Shown here: piece after piece, positions 24,610-37,740 of the stretch | How positions within the stretch are numbered: position 1 is the first letter of the stretch | Layout: every line of letters begins with the position of its first letter | Assembly: GCF_000165425.1 (NCBI RefSeq) | Contig: NW_001799044.1 | Location: 123,205-187,204 of the forward strand | Source of the DNA: Paramecium tetraurelia | Lineage: Eukaryota > Ciliophora > Oligohymenophorea > Peniculida > Parameciidae | Length of the DNA: 64,000 nucleotides | Direction of reading: 5' to 3' | Notes under the pieces: generated by a model | What the model was told of the DNA's origin: nothing | Databases searched by the model: none | What the model saw: only the letters and a program-made list of their open reading frames with translations | Translations under genes and position numbers: made by a program

Positions 24610-24852
24610 ATGAATCAGAAAATTGTGATGAGAAATGAAGACCAGGAAGTTGAAGTCTCTGGAACAGAATAAGTAATTTGTTTAATTTATATCTAGCCAG
24701 TTGAAATATAATAGGAGACCATCAAATTAAATGAAGCACATATTGACTTAATTGTCAAAGAATTCGATGTTGATAGATTTTAAGCCACAAGATGGCTCAA
24801 AAAGAATGATGGAGATTTGCAAAAGACTATCAAGTGGATAATTAGCAATTGA
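24610..24852 (+). CDS. HYPK: HYPK-like UBA-domain protein
   Basis: 72 residues with the predicted 24-nt intron (GTAATTTGTTTAATTTATATCTAG) removed, or 80 if it is retained, since the intron is in frame. After an acidic N-terminus comes QQETIKLNEAHIDLIVKEF and DVDRFQATRWLKKNDGDLQK, which matches the UBA-like domain of huntingtin-interacting protein K, also found in NAC-alpha. HYPK binds and regulates the NatA N-terminal acetyltransferase and nascent chains at the ribosome. The short length fits HYPK rather than NAC-alpha. Homology assignment is from pattern memory. Confidence 0.65.
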
Positions 24853-25232
24853 ATTATACCTTTACATAATGAAAATTTATGCAAAATTTATATCTAAAGT
24901 TCAATACAATCTTAGTTCAAAGTATCGATTCTAATTGATTAATATTGATATCAACATCTATTTAATTACTATCTAATTATTAAATGCCCCATTACAGCAA
25001 AAATAATAGCGTAGTTAGAAAAATCAATATGTTTACAGATCACTTCTTATTTATGAAATGTAAAACGTAAATACTAGTTGTTCAAACATTTGAGATTACT
25101 TCATGATGTGTAAGTATATCAAAGAAATGCTTATCATATAATTATGACTAATAAACTTATCTTGATTATAAAAATTAATAAAGAAGACTGTTACTAAAAT
25201 GTGAATGATAATATATTATCATTAATGTTTGA
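24853..25232. other. AT-rich intergenic DNA
   Basis: Contains the convergent 3' ends of neighbouring genes; nothing else recognised. Confidence 0.5.
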
Positions 25233-25628
25233 TCATATAAAGAATTTTTTTCTGAGACCATTCGAGGAGAATTCTTTCATAATAATTTACTTGTTTGAGA
25301 AATTCTATGCAAATGTAAAATCTAGTCCTCTATTTTACCCTTCAGATGTTTCCACTCTTGGCTTAAGTTTTTTTTCATTTCGAGGATTTTATTAAGAGAA
25401 TAATTATTGCTTTGCATCTTTAATGATTTATAGCACCCTTTGAGGTCTGACTCTAATAGCTTCACTTTCTACTCTATGCAATTCAATCATGGATGTCTTT
25501 CGAGTCATTTATTTTTGTGGTTTATTGATCGGAGATAACTCAGGACTGTAGGTTATTTGTGAACTCCCTGTTGGTGTGATAATATTCTTGATTTATTATT
25601 AGGAGGGCATTTTCTAGGATTTTCGCAT
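25233..25628 (-). CDS. Small basic protein, unknown
   Basis: 131 residues in one frame, MRKSQKMPSQQQIKNIITP at the N-terminus. It is rich in Ser, Gln, Arg and Pro, with ITYSPELSPINKP and a segment MIELHRVESEAIRVRPQRV that looks helical; predicted largely disordered. The frame is clearly better than chance in composition and ends at TGA 25233. No homology recognised. Its start lies only 14 bp from the ATG of the plus-strand frame at 25643, an extremely tight divergent pair. Confidence 0.6.
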
Positions 25629-25642
25629 TTATTAAATAATTA

Positions 25643-26515
25643 ATGATAAAATATTCTTCTCATTCTCTGCTTTGCTTCTATATTACAGTATCATCAATTC
25701 AGAAAATATCCAAGATCTTGGAAGAAATTTCATTAAGCAGAACATAATAAAATTCAAATATTCAACAATAAGCTGTTGAATCAATTTAAAAGCAATCAAC
25801 TAAAACTCAATTTTTAAAGAATGAAGGATCAATTGAAATCTATAATCCAGTCTAGTATCATGATTTGTTTTAACAACCCAATTATAGCTGTTTATCAAAT
25901 GAAAACCAATCAGAAGCGAATATTTAAAGTAATTATCGATGAAACTAATTAATCATAATAAACTGATAAATAAGATATTCATCTAAATAAGTTGAAGCAA
26001 TCCAAAATTTTAATAATCTAGCATTAAATGAAGACTAGAAGGTAGAATATGATTTAGATTCGTAGTCAATTCAACCAGAAAATTCATCAGCAGAATAGAA
26101 TCAAAATTAAGTTCAATCACTTGCGGAGCCATAATCAATATGGCAGGTAGTAGAATATCACAAAATTTTAATTTATTCATAATTAGTTAAAAGTATTGAT
26201 TCAGAATATTAAAAATGATATGTTCTAAATTTTGAATAAAACAAGTTGCAAGATACGGGAGATAATTACAATAAAAATCAAAAAGAATAAGTTTATGAGG
26301 AAGAATAGAATGAATAAAAATGATCAATAAATTAATACCATAACGAAAAAGATCGATCATCAAACTCTTTTTTATCGCAACTTTGTTAATATCTAATGTA
26401 GTTCAAAGGATAATTGGAATAATTTGCAATGTGCATTTGTTAAAAAGGCAAAATATTTCATTCATTCCATATTTAATTAGACTTAATATTTTAGGTTCGA
26501 TTATAATATTAATGA
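25643..26515 (+). pseudogene. Gln/Asn-rich frame interrupted by in-frame TGA codons
   Basis: One single frame of 291 codons reads like protein throughout (ISKILEEISLSRTQQ, VEAIQNFNNLALNEDQ, IQPENSSAEQNQNQVQ, NKLQDTGDNYNKNQKEQ, QYLMQFKGQLEQFAMCI) but contains about four internal TGA codons: two between the SNYR and YSSK segments, one after SEYQK, one after NEQK. A long intron (about 63 nt) could remove the first two, but the last two have no GT nearby. The frame is otherwise kept, with no indels. Likely a decaying gene in which CGA or AGA or TGG codons became TGA; readthrough is a remote alternative. Function unknown. Confidence 0.5.
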
Positions 26516-26867
26516 AATATCAATATAAAATTAACTTTAAATGGCTGTGAATCCCTCTATCCTGTGAGAATAGTTGCATACTTCATAAGTCTGGCAATAA
26601 TTTAGTTATTGCAAATTATTTGTTTATTTACATTATATATAATATTATATATACATTACTTAGACATATAATTGAATTAATTAAAAAACATAGATCGCTA
26701 TAATTCGAGAAATTTGCGATATATATTAGCATAGTTTAAGGTCACAGTCCAATGATCTGGCTTTCCTCGAATAAAAAATACACTATATGCTTCAACAACT
26801 TCTTGTTGATTAAGGTTTCTATCTGGATTCAAATAATAAAAATATTCTATATTAAATTATAATTATA
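26516..26867 (-). pseudogene. Possible coding fragment, unknown
   Basis: On the minus strand between about 26860 and 26690 a frame reads YFYYLNPDRNLNQQEVVEAY, then SVFFIRGKPDHWTVTLNYA, then IYRKFLEL. It looks strongly protein-like but has no start codon before the divergent gene at 26868 and runs on into low-complexity sequence. Probably a leftover of a gene whose 5' half is gone. Not recognised. Confidence 0.35.
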
Positions 26868-27845
26868 ATGTAATCAATAATAGACAGCAATGAGAGGAAT
26901 GAGCCTCAATCAAGTCTATTTTTCTCTTTACGTCATGATCAAGAGTAGAGTAACAGCTTTCGCAGTTTAGAAGATGATCCAAAGGAAAAAAGGGATGCAA
27001 CTTCAATTAATGTAGAAATGCAGATCGTCAATAATTACGAATCATAAGATTCTCCCATCTCCACCCAACAAACCTTAGAGGCATAATAATCACTCATCTA
27101 GTTAAGGCTATTAGGGAGAGAAGTTAAAGAAGTGAAACCCTCTTTTAAAAAAGAAATTGTTCCTATCAATATAACATTTTTGTATTTGGAGTATATAACA
27201 AATAATCCTGGGATGAAGATCTGGTTATTGTCAAATATTATGTTGGATATATGCTTAAGGTTACTAATATTAGTGTTTTTTTGTATAGGAACAGTGGATG
27301 AAAACAAGATAATAGATCCTTATTAAGATAGCAAAGTTACAGCCTATTTTGTAATTTTCATCTAGATTCCTCGGATTTTACATTTACTTACAACATCTAA
27401 GTTGATTTTCATGGACAAATACAACCTTCAAAATAGATCGTATCTTCCCATGAGCTACGTGTTTAGAGCCAATTTCATTTAAGAGATTTGTCCTGAATAA
27501 GAAGATCTTAAACCAATCAATTATAAGGATAATATTCTCTCTTTCAGAACAATAATGTTTATCATATTTCCAATCGAACTTTAATGGATACCAATGTACC
27601 CTTTTAGAAATCGAAATAATTCAGAAAATACCATCATCATTAGTAGTTACATCCTTAAAAGCATAGAAGTCATGGTTTTTGAACCAATCCTACTTATTTT
27701 AATTTCTTTTTAAGCTGAAACGCTTTAACTCTATACTAGATTGCTCTTTGGACTGATACTCCTTGATATTATCAAATTTGTAATACTGAATCTGTGTTTA
27801 ATTATCTTCAGCAATGTAGGAAAAAATTCTAAAGTTAAAATATGA
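26868..27845 (+). CDS. Multi-pass membrane protein, unknown family
   Basis: 325 residues, no intron. The first 100 residues are hydrophilic and Gln/Ser/Glu-rich (MQSIIDSNERNEPQ), a cytosolic domain. Then about six hydrophobic segments follow, including SNIMLDICLRLLILVFFCIG, VTAYFVIFIQIPRILHLL, TIMFIIFPIELQWIPM and RLLFGLILLDIIKFVILNL, with a cysteine-containing hydrophilic loop (FIQEICPEQEDLKPINYKD) between. The shape resembles a small multispan protein of the endomembrane system or plasma membrane. I do not recognise the family. The protein-quality composition over 325 codons makes coding status secure. Confidence 0.75.
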
Positions 27846-28492
27846 TAATTTATTCTACTTTCTTTATTTATATTACATAATTTATAATAATAGACTATTA
27901 TACCAATTGTACAGAATAAAATATTCAATTTCATTAAAAACAGATCGACTTATGATATCAAATATTTATTATTTTATAATATTATACTCATTCATATATC
28001 AATTCCATTATGTTCTAATTAGAGTTTGTGAATCAAGAGTAAATTTAACTAAAGTATAATTGAAATCATATATAATCTACTTTATTCATTATATAATACC
28101 TCACTCATTAGCATCCATAATTTAAGAAAGAGTTGGATTTTATCTATTATTATTAAATTCAATATTTGCTATGGATGGAAAGACACGAAATATTTCTTAA
28201 ATTTTATCAAAATTATTTAGAAGACAATTAATAATTTAATGAGATTAATTTAGCAATCCATTATATAAATTTAAATTAATTTATAGATAATTTTATTAAT
28301 CATGAATGACCAAAAGTACGTTTTTATTTTTAAATGAAGTTAATTCATCCAAAATTGTTCAAGAAACTCAAAAATACTTTTTAGTCTGTTTAAATTAAGT
28401 AATAATAGTATTTCTTATAAAATAAGTTTTTATTTCTTAAAATTTAAAGTATTATTATTCAACTATTTATTGATAATTAATTTTATTTTATA
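27846..28492. other. AT-rich intergenic DNA
   Basis: About 650 bp of very low GC separating two plus-strand genes; no gene, repeat or motif stands out. Confidence 0.5.
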
Positions 28493-30299
28493 ATGCAAAA
28501 CCATGGAATGGAGTTCCTGTTTATTAAAGGCAACACTAAATGTGCAGATTCCACTTAATTACAATCTGTTAGACAATATCATCCTAAATTAAACTCACTC
28601 CGTATGAAAGGATTTTTATAATTCTTTGATCTTATGAATAAACAATAATAAGATCAACAATTAATGAAAACATGTTCTCAATGCACTCCACAACTATTAC
28701 CAACTGTCGTTTCTTATCCTCCGAGAATTGAAATACATAATAGAAAATCCAGTGAAACTAAATTAATAATTAAGAGAAATCTATTTGAAACCCTTCCAGA
28801 TTCAAATTCATTAGATAAATGTAAAAAGGAATTAAGAGTAATCCCCTTGAAGTAATTTTAAGTCAAAAAAGCAACAACAAACAAAAATGAATTAAATAAA
28901 GAAAATTAAGAAATTAATGATTTACCAGTCATGATAGCATTCACAAACAATATCAATGTTGTACCTCCAGAAAGAACCTTTTATAAAGCATTTATTACTA
29001 AAGGAAACAATGGGACTTTAATTAGGTAATGTTTAAAATTGAGATCTTGGTGGATATTGATAGATCAACCTTGTGAAGATTTAAATTTGTATTGGACACA
29101 ATTAAGAAAATAATAAGAATATGATTCAGTTAAACGATATTAATTGGAAAATGTTTAATTTACAAAATAATAAAAAAAGTCTATTAAAGATAAAATAAAA
29201 TTTAATATTGAAGAATCAGAATTTTAGTTGTTTAATTAAAGTACCATTCTCAGAGTGCATAACCATTTATAATGCAATTTCTAAGTTTGTAATAAAAAGG
29301 CATTGTTTTATAATATGAAAAATTATTATCTTTCTCTTAATGAAGATCCATTTTAATATATTCCATTAACTTATCATGTTAAAACAGGTGTAAACGATCC
29401 AGCCTTTATAGAGTTTGAAAACTTTGCAAAATCAAATAATAGTAATCTGTGGATAATCAAGCCAGGAGAATCATCAAATCGAGGAAATGGCATTTAAGTA
29501 GCCAATTCTATAGCTAAAGTTAAATAAATAATCTCTCAATAAAACCTTCATTTAAGCAATTCTAAAAAGACATTCATTATCTAAAAATATCTAGAAAAAC
29601 CATTGTTATATAATAAGAGAAAATTTGATATTCGATGTTATATGCTTATGACAAGTGTAAATAATACATTTAAAGCTTATTGGTACAAAGAAGGATACAT
29701 AAGGACAAGTTGTAAGGAATTTAACTTGGACGATGTTGATGATAAGTTTACTCATCTCACGAATGATGCAGTATAAAAGAAAAACCAAAATTATGGGAAA
29801 TTTGAAACAGGAAACAAAGTAATTATATTACCTATTTGATTAGATTTCTTATAATGAATTTCAAAAGTATTTAAATGATCAACATAATTATAACTTCTAA
29901 ATAATACTTGATCAATTAAAAAAACTCAGCATAGATATCGTGAAGGCCACTTATTAACACTTAAATCCAAATAAACTTTTCTATTCTTTTGAATTGTTTG
30001 GATTAGACTTTATGATTGATTCAGATATGAAACCGTGGTTGATTGAAGTCAACACAAATCCTTGTTTAGAAACCTGTTGTCCATTGCTGGCTCGTTTGAT
30101 AACTCATTTAATAGAGAATACAGTAAGGATTGCTATTGATCCTATGTATCCCCCCCCACTTAGTAAGAAGAAGCATCTATAAGAATCAAAGAATTTAATG
30201 GAGCTGGTATTCTCGAGTACATTGATAAATGAAAAAACTTCTTAACCTATAATTAAAGAGGATGATGAAGAACACTCGGATGTTGATGAAGACGATTGA
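28493..30299 (+). CDS. Tubulin-tyrosine-ligase-like (TTLL) amino-acid ligase
   Basis: 593 residues with one 25-nt intron (29819-29843). TTLL enzymes add glutamate or glycine to tubulin tails in cilia and cortical microtubules. Motifs in order: LIRQCLKLRSWW (start of the core), WIIKPGESSNRGNGI (nucleotide-binding Lys and Gly-rich loop), FIIQKYLEKPLLY, KRKFDIRCYMLMTS, DKFTHLTNDAVQ, and in the second exon ELFGLDFMIDSDMKPWLIEV with NTNPCLE, holding the Asp, Glu and Asn that bind magnesium and ATP. All key residues are present, so the enzyme should be active. Which modification it makes cannot be told; the NRGNGI variant resembles the glycylase-like branch more than TTLL1/6/9. The C-terminal tail is acidic (EDDEEHSDVDEDD). 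Confidence 0.95.
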
Positions 30300-30383
30300 T
30301 GATTATATTAAAACTTAATAACATTTTAATATTAACTCTATTTTACTATTGTAAGATTATATATTATTTAAAACAGGAAAAAG

Positions 30384-32306
30384 ATGATTAAAGGTATAAT
30401 TATTTTTTGATTAGTAAGAATATGTAGTTTTGGTTATATGGTGTTTCTATATTGCAATTGCCATTGTTTATTCAATAAGTAATAACCATTGATTATTATA
30501 TTCAGTTTATTTGAGTACAACCAGATTTAATGGGACTATTGAATTTCCATTGCTTAGTTGGACAATCGATTTTCTAGATCCAGAATGGAGAGTACTTTAT
30601 CGCTATGTATAGGCACTGTTAATTTACTTGTTGAGTTATTTCTGTAAATATCGTTAATATTGAAAGTCTTAAGACATTTGTTTCAGAAATAAAGAATGCC
30701 ATTTTATATTTTTTCAGGAATAATATTTGGAGGATACTTAAGTAGATTTGGATTTGCTATTAATCTCATCTTAATGTTTGCTAATTTCATATTTGTAAAG
30801 TTATGCAAGTAATCGGCTTAATTTCTAAAAATACATTGGATTTTGCATTTGATCATCATTTACCTAATTAATATATTGAATGGTTTGAATAACATATGGG
30901 GTGACAGTGGAAAAGAATTCAATCAAGCTGCTCCAATCCCTTGGTAGCACATCTATGTTTGGAATCTGCTTCGGATGACAAGTTACAATGTGGAAGTATA
31001 GGAAATTAAGCTAATAGAATATCTGGCTTATCTTCTTTATCCACCTCTCTACTACTCAGGACCACTGATCTAATTCACTGATTGGTAAACCCAGATTAGG
31101 ATGAATTTATCAGTTTACAAAAAACATAAGTATATAATGAGTGGTATTATCTTGTTGGCACTTCAAATTCTAACATAATGTTATGCAGTAGCTAATCACA
31201 AAGAGAATGAATGGTTATGGAAAAAATAGATAACAACACTTTCTGGCATTTCATTCTTTGTAACATCAGCAATTCAAATCTATTTGAAATTTATATTTTT
31301 GTGGGCTTTATAAGAATGTTGGGCAAGTTATGATGATGTAGATATTCAAACTAACAATCCAAAAAATATGTTTTTGGTCAATTCAGCTTAATCATTTGAG
31401 AAATACTTTTGTGCTACTTACTAAAATTTTATAATTAAATATGTCAAAGATGTTTTCTCTTAGAATGTTTATTTGAATTTGCTACTTATTTATAGTATAA
31501 CCATAATACTTGTGAATTCTGATACTAAAACTATTTGGTTTTATGTGACTTTATTCTTGCTTCACTTATTTGAAGATAAAATATAAATTTAAAATAAATT
31601 ATTTGCCATCACAATACGATCTATCTCATAATGTGTAATCTTATTAGAAATAATCGCTATGTACACATCAGATATCGATATAATATGGATCTATGTTAAA
31701 CAAAAAAATTTATGTATCAATTTAATGAATATAAAAAGACTGGATTCCATTATTCTTTGGAACATGCTTATTAACATAGATATATCTTTCAATAACAAAA
31801 TAAATTTCATGATAATTATTCAAACTGTTTATATTTTATTATTTAAACACTATTAAACAACAATTTCAAAAACTCCCAACTTTCTCTTTTAGATTCTAAC
31901 AAATATTACATTTTTAATTTTATTATTTGGATATAACTTTCTTTCAAATTATTCATTATTTAGAATGAAATCATTTCGCCATTAAGATTGGCAAAACAAA
32001 AGTCGTTATTCTAAGTAATATCAAGACTTTATATGGGATAGATTCATTTTTATAAATAGTGTAATTCATTTCCATTAATTACTTATATGGATGTATTCAT
32101 TTTCATATATATTAGGTTTTAATATATGGAATTCAAAATGCATATACTTAATTATCATAAGATTTTTGCCATTTCATCAGTAAAATTAATAAACATGGCT
32201 CTATTTCTGTATCTTCTCAGTTAATATACATTGGTATTTTAAAAGAAATTTTACTTACCTTCAATGTATTTTAGAAGAGTTTTGGCAGATTTTAGATTTA
32301 GTTTGA
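30384..32306 (+). CDS. MBOAT-family membrane O-acyltransferase-like protein (GUP1/HHAT type), active-site residues changed
   Basis: 615 residues after introns of 25, 27 and 23 nt. About ten hydrophobic segments; MBOAT hallmarks include WGDSGKEFNQAAPIPWQHIY, LLRMTSYNVE, EYLAYLLYPPLYYSGPLIQF. In active members the next block carries the catalytic Asn/His region (approximately FH-S-N-W and later IWH). Here the equivalents are FEKYFCATYQNF near 31.40 kb and LLLIYSITIILVNSD near 31.49 kb, so the invariant histidine is missing. Beyond it, 250 further residues of very AT-rich, Ile/Asn-rich sequence remain open (to 32306) but look less constrained. Either a pseudoenzyme or a gene in early decay. MBOATs normally transfer acyl groups to lipids or proteins in the ER. 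Confidence 0.75.
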
Positions 32307-32403
32307 TTTGGTCTTGATTTTATAAATTGATTAGCATTGATAATATTTAATTTCTCTAACTTTACAAGATATTCTATTCTAATTTATGATAACGTTTTTG
32401 TTA

Positions 32404-33690
<1,287 letters not shown>

Positions 33691-33976
33691 TAAGTAATTA
33701 TTTCATGTGAGGGAAACTAGAATATCCGCTCTGGCAAAGAAGTATCCATATTATAAGCTTTCAGATTTTTCTTATTAAAAAGATGCATAAAACAATTTAA
33801 TCAATATTAAATTTTGAGCATTTATAAATAAACAAACATTCCATTTGCATCGTTATTAATTTATACTGTCTTCTTTCTTAAAATACGGGTTTCATTTTAA
33901 TCAATCACGAGTTATTTTTTAAGACTACAGACTCTGTATTGTTATCATTTACAGATGAAATGACGTTATAGAATTG

Positions 33977-34344
33977 TCAACCTTAAAATCGTTTGATATT
34001 TAACAAAAAATAAAATGAGTGATTCAAAATTAACTAGCTGAGATACTATGTTGATAATTTTCTTTTTGAACTTTTCGATAAGACCTTTGGTATTAATGTT
34101 AATTACTCTTCCTTTAATTTGCCATCCATTGATAATGATGAAGGATCTAAGTAATCCTAATTGTAATATTCATATTGATTATCAATGACTTATTCATTAG
34201 GGCAGTATGGATCATCTAAAATTTGAATACTTCATTAACTACCTAAAAAATTGTTCTGCTATAAATTATGTATCACTCCTCTCAGCATAGTCTATAAAAT
34301 ATAATAATAAATACATCTTATGCCTAATTTCCATCAGTTGCCAT
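33977..34344 (-). CDS. Small hydrophilic protein, unknown
   Basis: 105 residues if two introns (23 and 27 nt, both GTA/GTAG...TAG) are removed; the spliced length is divisible by 3. Begins MATDGNQAQDTMLRGVIHNL; middle is acidic and Tyr-rich (DNQYEYYNQDYLDPSSLSM), the end basic. No domain recognised. The regular intron pattern and change in composition argue for a real gene, though an early-decay copy is possible. Confidence 0.5.
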
Positions 34345-35809
34345 TTTTTTCTAATTAAAATTAAAATTAGAATTAGATACATATCCAATAATTTTTTTAT
34401 ACAATTAGTAGATATTAATATATTATGTAATTTTATGATAGTCTTGGCTTATTCCTTAGTGACAAATCTATTTTATAATATGAGAAAGGAGTTTCATTTT
34501 AGTTGGCTAGTTTGATGATAATTTCATCAAATTTCTCTATAAAAGGGCGAAGTGGAGTTTGATTATTTTTATGAATTAAATTTTGATTTTTATTATTATT
34601 CCTTTTAAGATGACTTGAATAAATTTTTCGTTAATAGAATATTATATCATTCTATTAATTTTTCAAAAAATATTCTATTTTCATTATTTACTCTTCCAAT
34701 TCAACAATTATGAATATAAGATATACATTCTCGCATAATTTACAATATCTGTAGTCATAAATCCAATAAAATTGTATTATACTTTATTAAATTTTCTTTT
34801 ATCCTTTAGTCTAAGGAGTAGTAGCCTCCTGAGTTCATTTAGTAAACTTTTTGACGCTACTTAATTTATTTAAAGTTCTAAATATCAACTTTAAGAAAAA
34901 ATAAAACAAACCTCAAATAAGTATTTAGATTGCCAATTATAACAAATAAGTATCAAGTGAGATAATTATTTGCATTACTGTTGTATTGCAAAATTGCAAA
35001 AAACCTTTCATAAATTATTTTTATATATAATTGATTAAATTGGGGATATATACTCTATATAGGGTTCCCTTCTTCAATTATTCTTACTTTATTAACAAAA
35101 GTATGCCTTAATTAAAGTTGAAACAAAATCACGTTTTATTTGACTTAGGCATCGTTGCTAGAAAAGAGAAGGAAAAAATAACAGATAACTTTTGTTTTTA
35201 AATTAATTTAATATAAATGGGTGAGGTTTGTTTACAAAAAGAATTCAGTAAACTTTCTTGAAATATTTGATGTATAACAAGATCTATTACATTCCTGATT
35301 TATCAATACTGATGAATTTTAATTATAAAATACAACATCTTCTAGGATAAACCTTCAATTTTTGTAATAATGATTTGGAAATAGTATATTAAGTTGATAT
35401 ATTGCGCTTATATTTAGATGGTATTTCTGATTAACATATATATTAAGATCTTTGATTATAGAACGAAAAATGAGAAAAACTAAATAAATATGGTTAATAC
35501 ATTACTTAGCTTTAATTTGTAAGATAACTAAATATAATTTAAAAATTTACAAAGATAAGATGAATACATCAGTTCAAACGATATTATAAATTATTTCAAA
35601 GGAACAAATGTATTAGGAATAATAATGAATTTTAATAAATCAAGAATTATTTTGACACAATCTATAGTATAATAATCAAATGGAAATTATATTTCACTTT
35701 ATATAAGGAATTAAAAAAATTATTTTAGTGTTTTGTTAATATATTTTGTTTCTAGAATATTTTAGTTTTTCTTTTGGAGAATTTTTCATTTTGTAAAACA
35801 ATAATATTT
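34345..35809. other. Long AT-rich region with a possible broken gene at 35.2-35.8 kb
   Basis: 34.35-35.20 kb holds nothing recognisable. From 35217 (ATG GGT GAG) the plus strand has protein-like stretches in two frames: YIPDLSILMNFNYKIQHLL with IVYQVDILRLYLDGISDQ, then IKIFDYRTKNEKNQ and DEYISSNDIINYFKGTNV. No intron pair links them neatly. This may be a decayed small gene; too uncertain to call. Confidence 0.35.
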
Positions 35810-36163
35810 ATGAATACAATTATTATTATACTCTCTTTACTATAATTTATGTAAGCATAATAAATTTCACATGGGATGCATTATTTGTCGGATAAATTTT
35901 TTGGCAAACTTGATACAAATGTCTATTACTATTATTAAGTCAAAAATGAAAATCCAAATTATTGCGTATCCTTCAATTATTAGTGCTTATTTTTGAATAA
36001 TTTATTATTCAATAATTATGTTGATCATACATACGATAAATTAAAACCTACAATTATAAAAAATGTATTGAATAATTATTATTTTAAAGGTTTACGAATT
36101 TGTGGAATTTTTATAGCAGAACAAAAAAGCATATTTTCGAGATTCTTCGAGAAGAGAACTTGA
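35810..36163 (+). CDS. Small secreted protein, unknown
   Basis: 117 residues, single exon. The N-terminus MNTIIIILSLLQFMQAQQIS is a textbook signal peptide with a likely cleavage after QAQ. The mature part (GMHYLSDKFFGKLDTNVYYY, then NPNYCVSFNYQCLFLNNLL) has an aromatic-rich, two- to three-cysteine character and ends in a basic FSRFFEKRT. It may be the N-terminal part of a larger membrane protein family truncated by TGA at 36161, or a stand-alone secreted protein. It converges on the tandem membrane-protein gene 75 bp away. Confidence 0.5.
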
Positions 36164-36238
36164 AAAAAGTTTTGAAAAATATTATTAAATTTGAATAATG
36201 AATTAGTTTTAAAACAAATCAAAAAATATGAATGAATA

Positions 36239-37598
36239 TCACTAATTAGCAGCATTCTATTATAAATAATTATTTAATAGATCTTAATTATCGTCAACTA
36301 ATGCCAAATTTTCAACATTGAAAAATTTTCTACCATGTAAAGGATAAAACATAGTCCATATTTAAGGAATATCCACCTTCCATTCTAGTTGAGTAAGCGG
36401 AAAATAAAGGGTTCTTGGTCTAGATATTTTTGGAGTATAGAATGAAGCTTCATTCCACTCTTGTATAGCTGGTATTTCATAAAAATGCAAAAAACCAAGA
36501 ACAGTTGCAATACTAAGGAGCCATAAAATATTTACAAAATGATAATAAAATGCAAAACCTATTATAATAAATAAATATCAGTACTTGTGCCTTCCATATA
36601 TATGAAAAATAGTATATAATAAGAAACTAAATATTTTGGTGCAAATGCTAAAGTAGATCTAGTCCTGAAGAAAAAATTACTCATAATCTCATTAAATAAA
36701 ATCAATCTATTTTTAATGAATTTTTTACAATAACAGATTTTTCTACGATTGGATTGTTGCTTGGTTATAATAGATGTAAGTTAACAGTGTTCTAGATTAA
36801 TATACCTAAAAAAATACAAAAAATAACAATAGGTAACTTATCTTTAGCATATGAGAAGTTTTATTATTATTAATCAATATTCTTTGATATAATCTATACC
36901 ATCCTGCATTCAATAGAATGGGAATTCCAAATTAAAGGATTTTAATAATCAAACTAGCTATACATGTTTAACAAAACAAATAGATTGTGCATTTTATCAT
37001 AAAAGCGAAAACTTTAAAGATTTTTTCAGAAACCCGATTTGTTTCCTCTTCAACTTCCAATTTATTCATCCAAATTAAAACCTTATTGTTCTCAATTTCT
37101 AATATATAATGGGTCTCATTCACATTCCTTAACTTTTATATTAAGTCATTTAAAAAGAGAATCTCAATATTTGGTTAAGTTAAAATCAAATTTTCAACCC
37201 AATTTTTGGCATAACATTCCTTGTTTAATTTATACTCTTCTATAGAGACATTATGTTTTTTCAGAATTTCTTCAGGCAAACTATAAATTGCTGATTATTT
37301 CGTATATTTGTAAGATTAGTAAATTTCATCTTAATCATAAATATATATTTTGAATAAGGTTTCATTTTTGAATTAGTTTTCATTCATAAATTCTATTTAA
37401 AGGAAAATAAATACCAATATTATTTGTGCATGATTGTTTTGATATTTAAATTAAATTGAGCACAATGAAATATATCAAATAGAAAAAAATTGAAATGGAC
37501 GATGTCTTAAATAAAATGCTAACGATTTGCTTGCTTTTTGAAAATGATAACAATGACTTATGTACTCTGAACAATAAACATTCTAAATCCATCCCCAT
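36239..37598 (-). CDS. Multi-pass membrane protein, tandem copy 1
   Basis: About 414 residues after four introns (22, 26, about 41 and 26 nt; the 41-nt one is uncertain). Signal-anchor FFYLIYFIVLNLIQ, then a hydrophilic lumenal or extracellular domain, followed by several membrane segments. The C-terminal signature is EIPAIQEWNEASFYTPK, ISRPRTLYFPL, IPQIWTMFYPLHGRKFF and VENLALVDD. It is clearly paralogous to the neighbouring copy 2, which shares EIPA...YTP...RPR...P-LWSMFYPLYGR and NLALVD. I could not name the family; a seven-helix protein with an N-terminal ectodomain (TMEM181-like shape) is one option. The start could be 37628, 37598 or 37592. Confidence 0.65.
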
Positions 37599-37740
37599 CA
37601 ACCATAATATAACATTAATAATAATCATTAAATCTGATTTATCAAATTTATTCCTGATTCAAGTGCTGAATTTCTTAATTTTAATGTACAACCTAAACTT
37701 AAACTTATTGAATTTGATTTAGTCTCCACCACTACTATTA

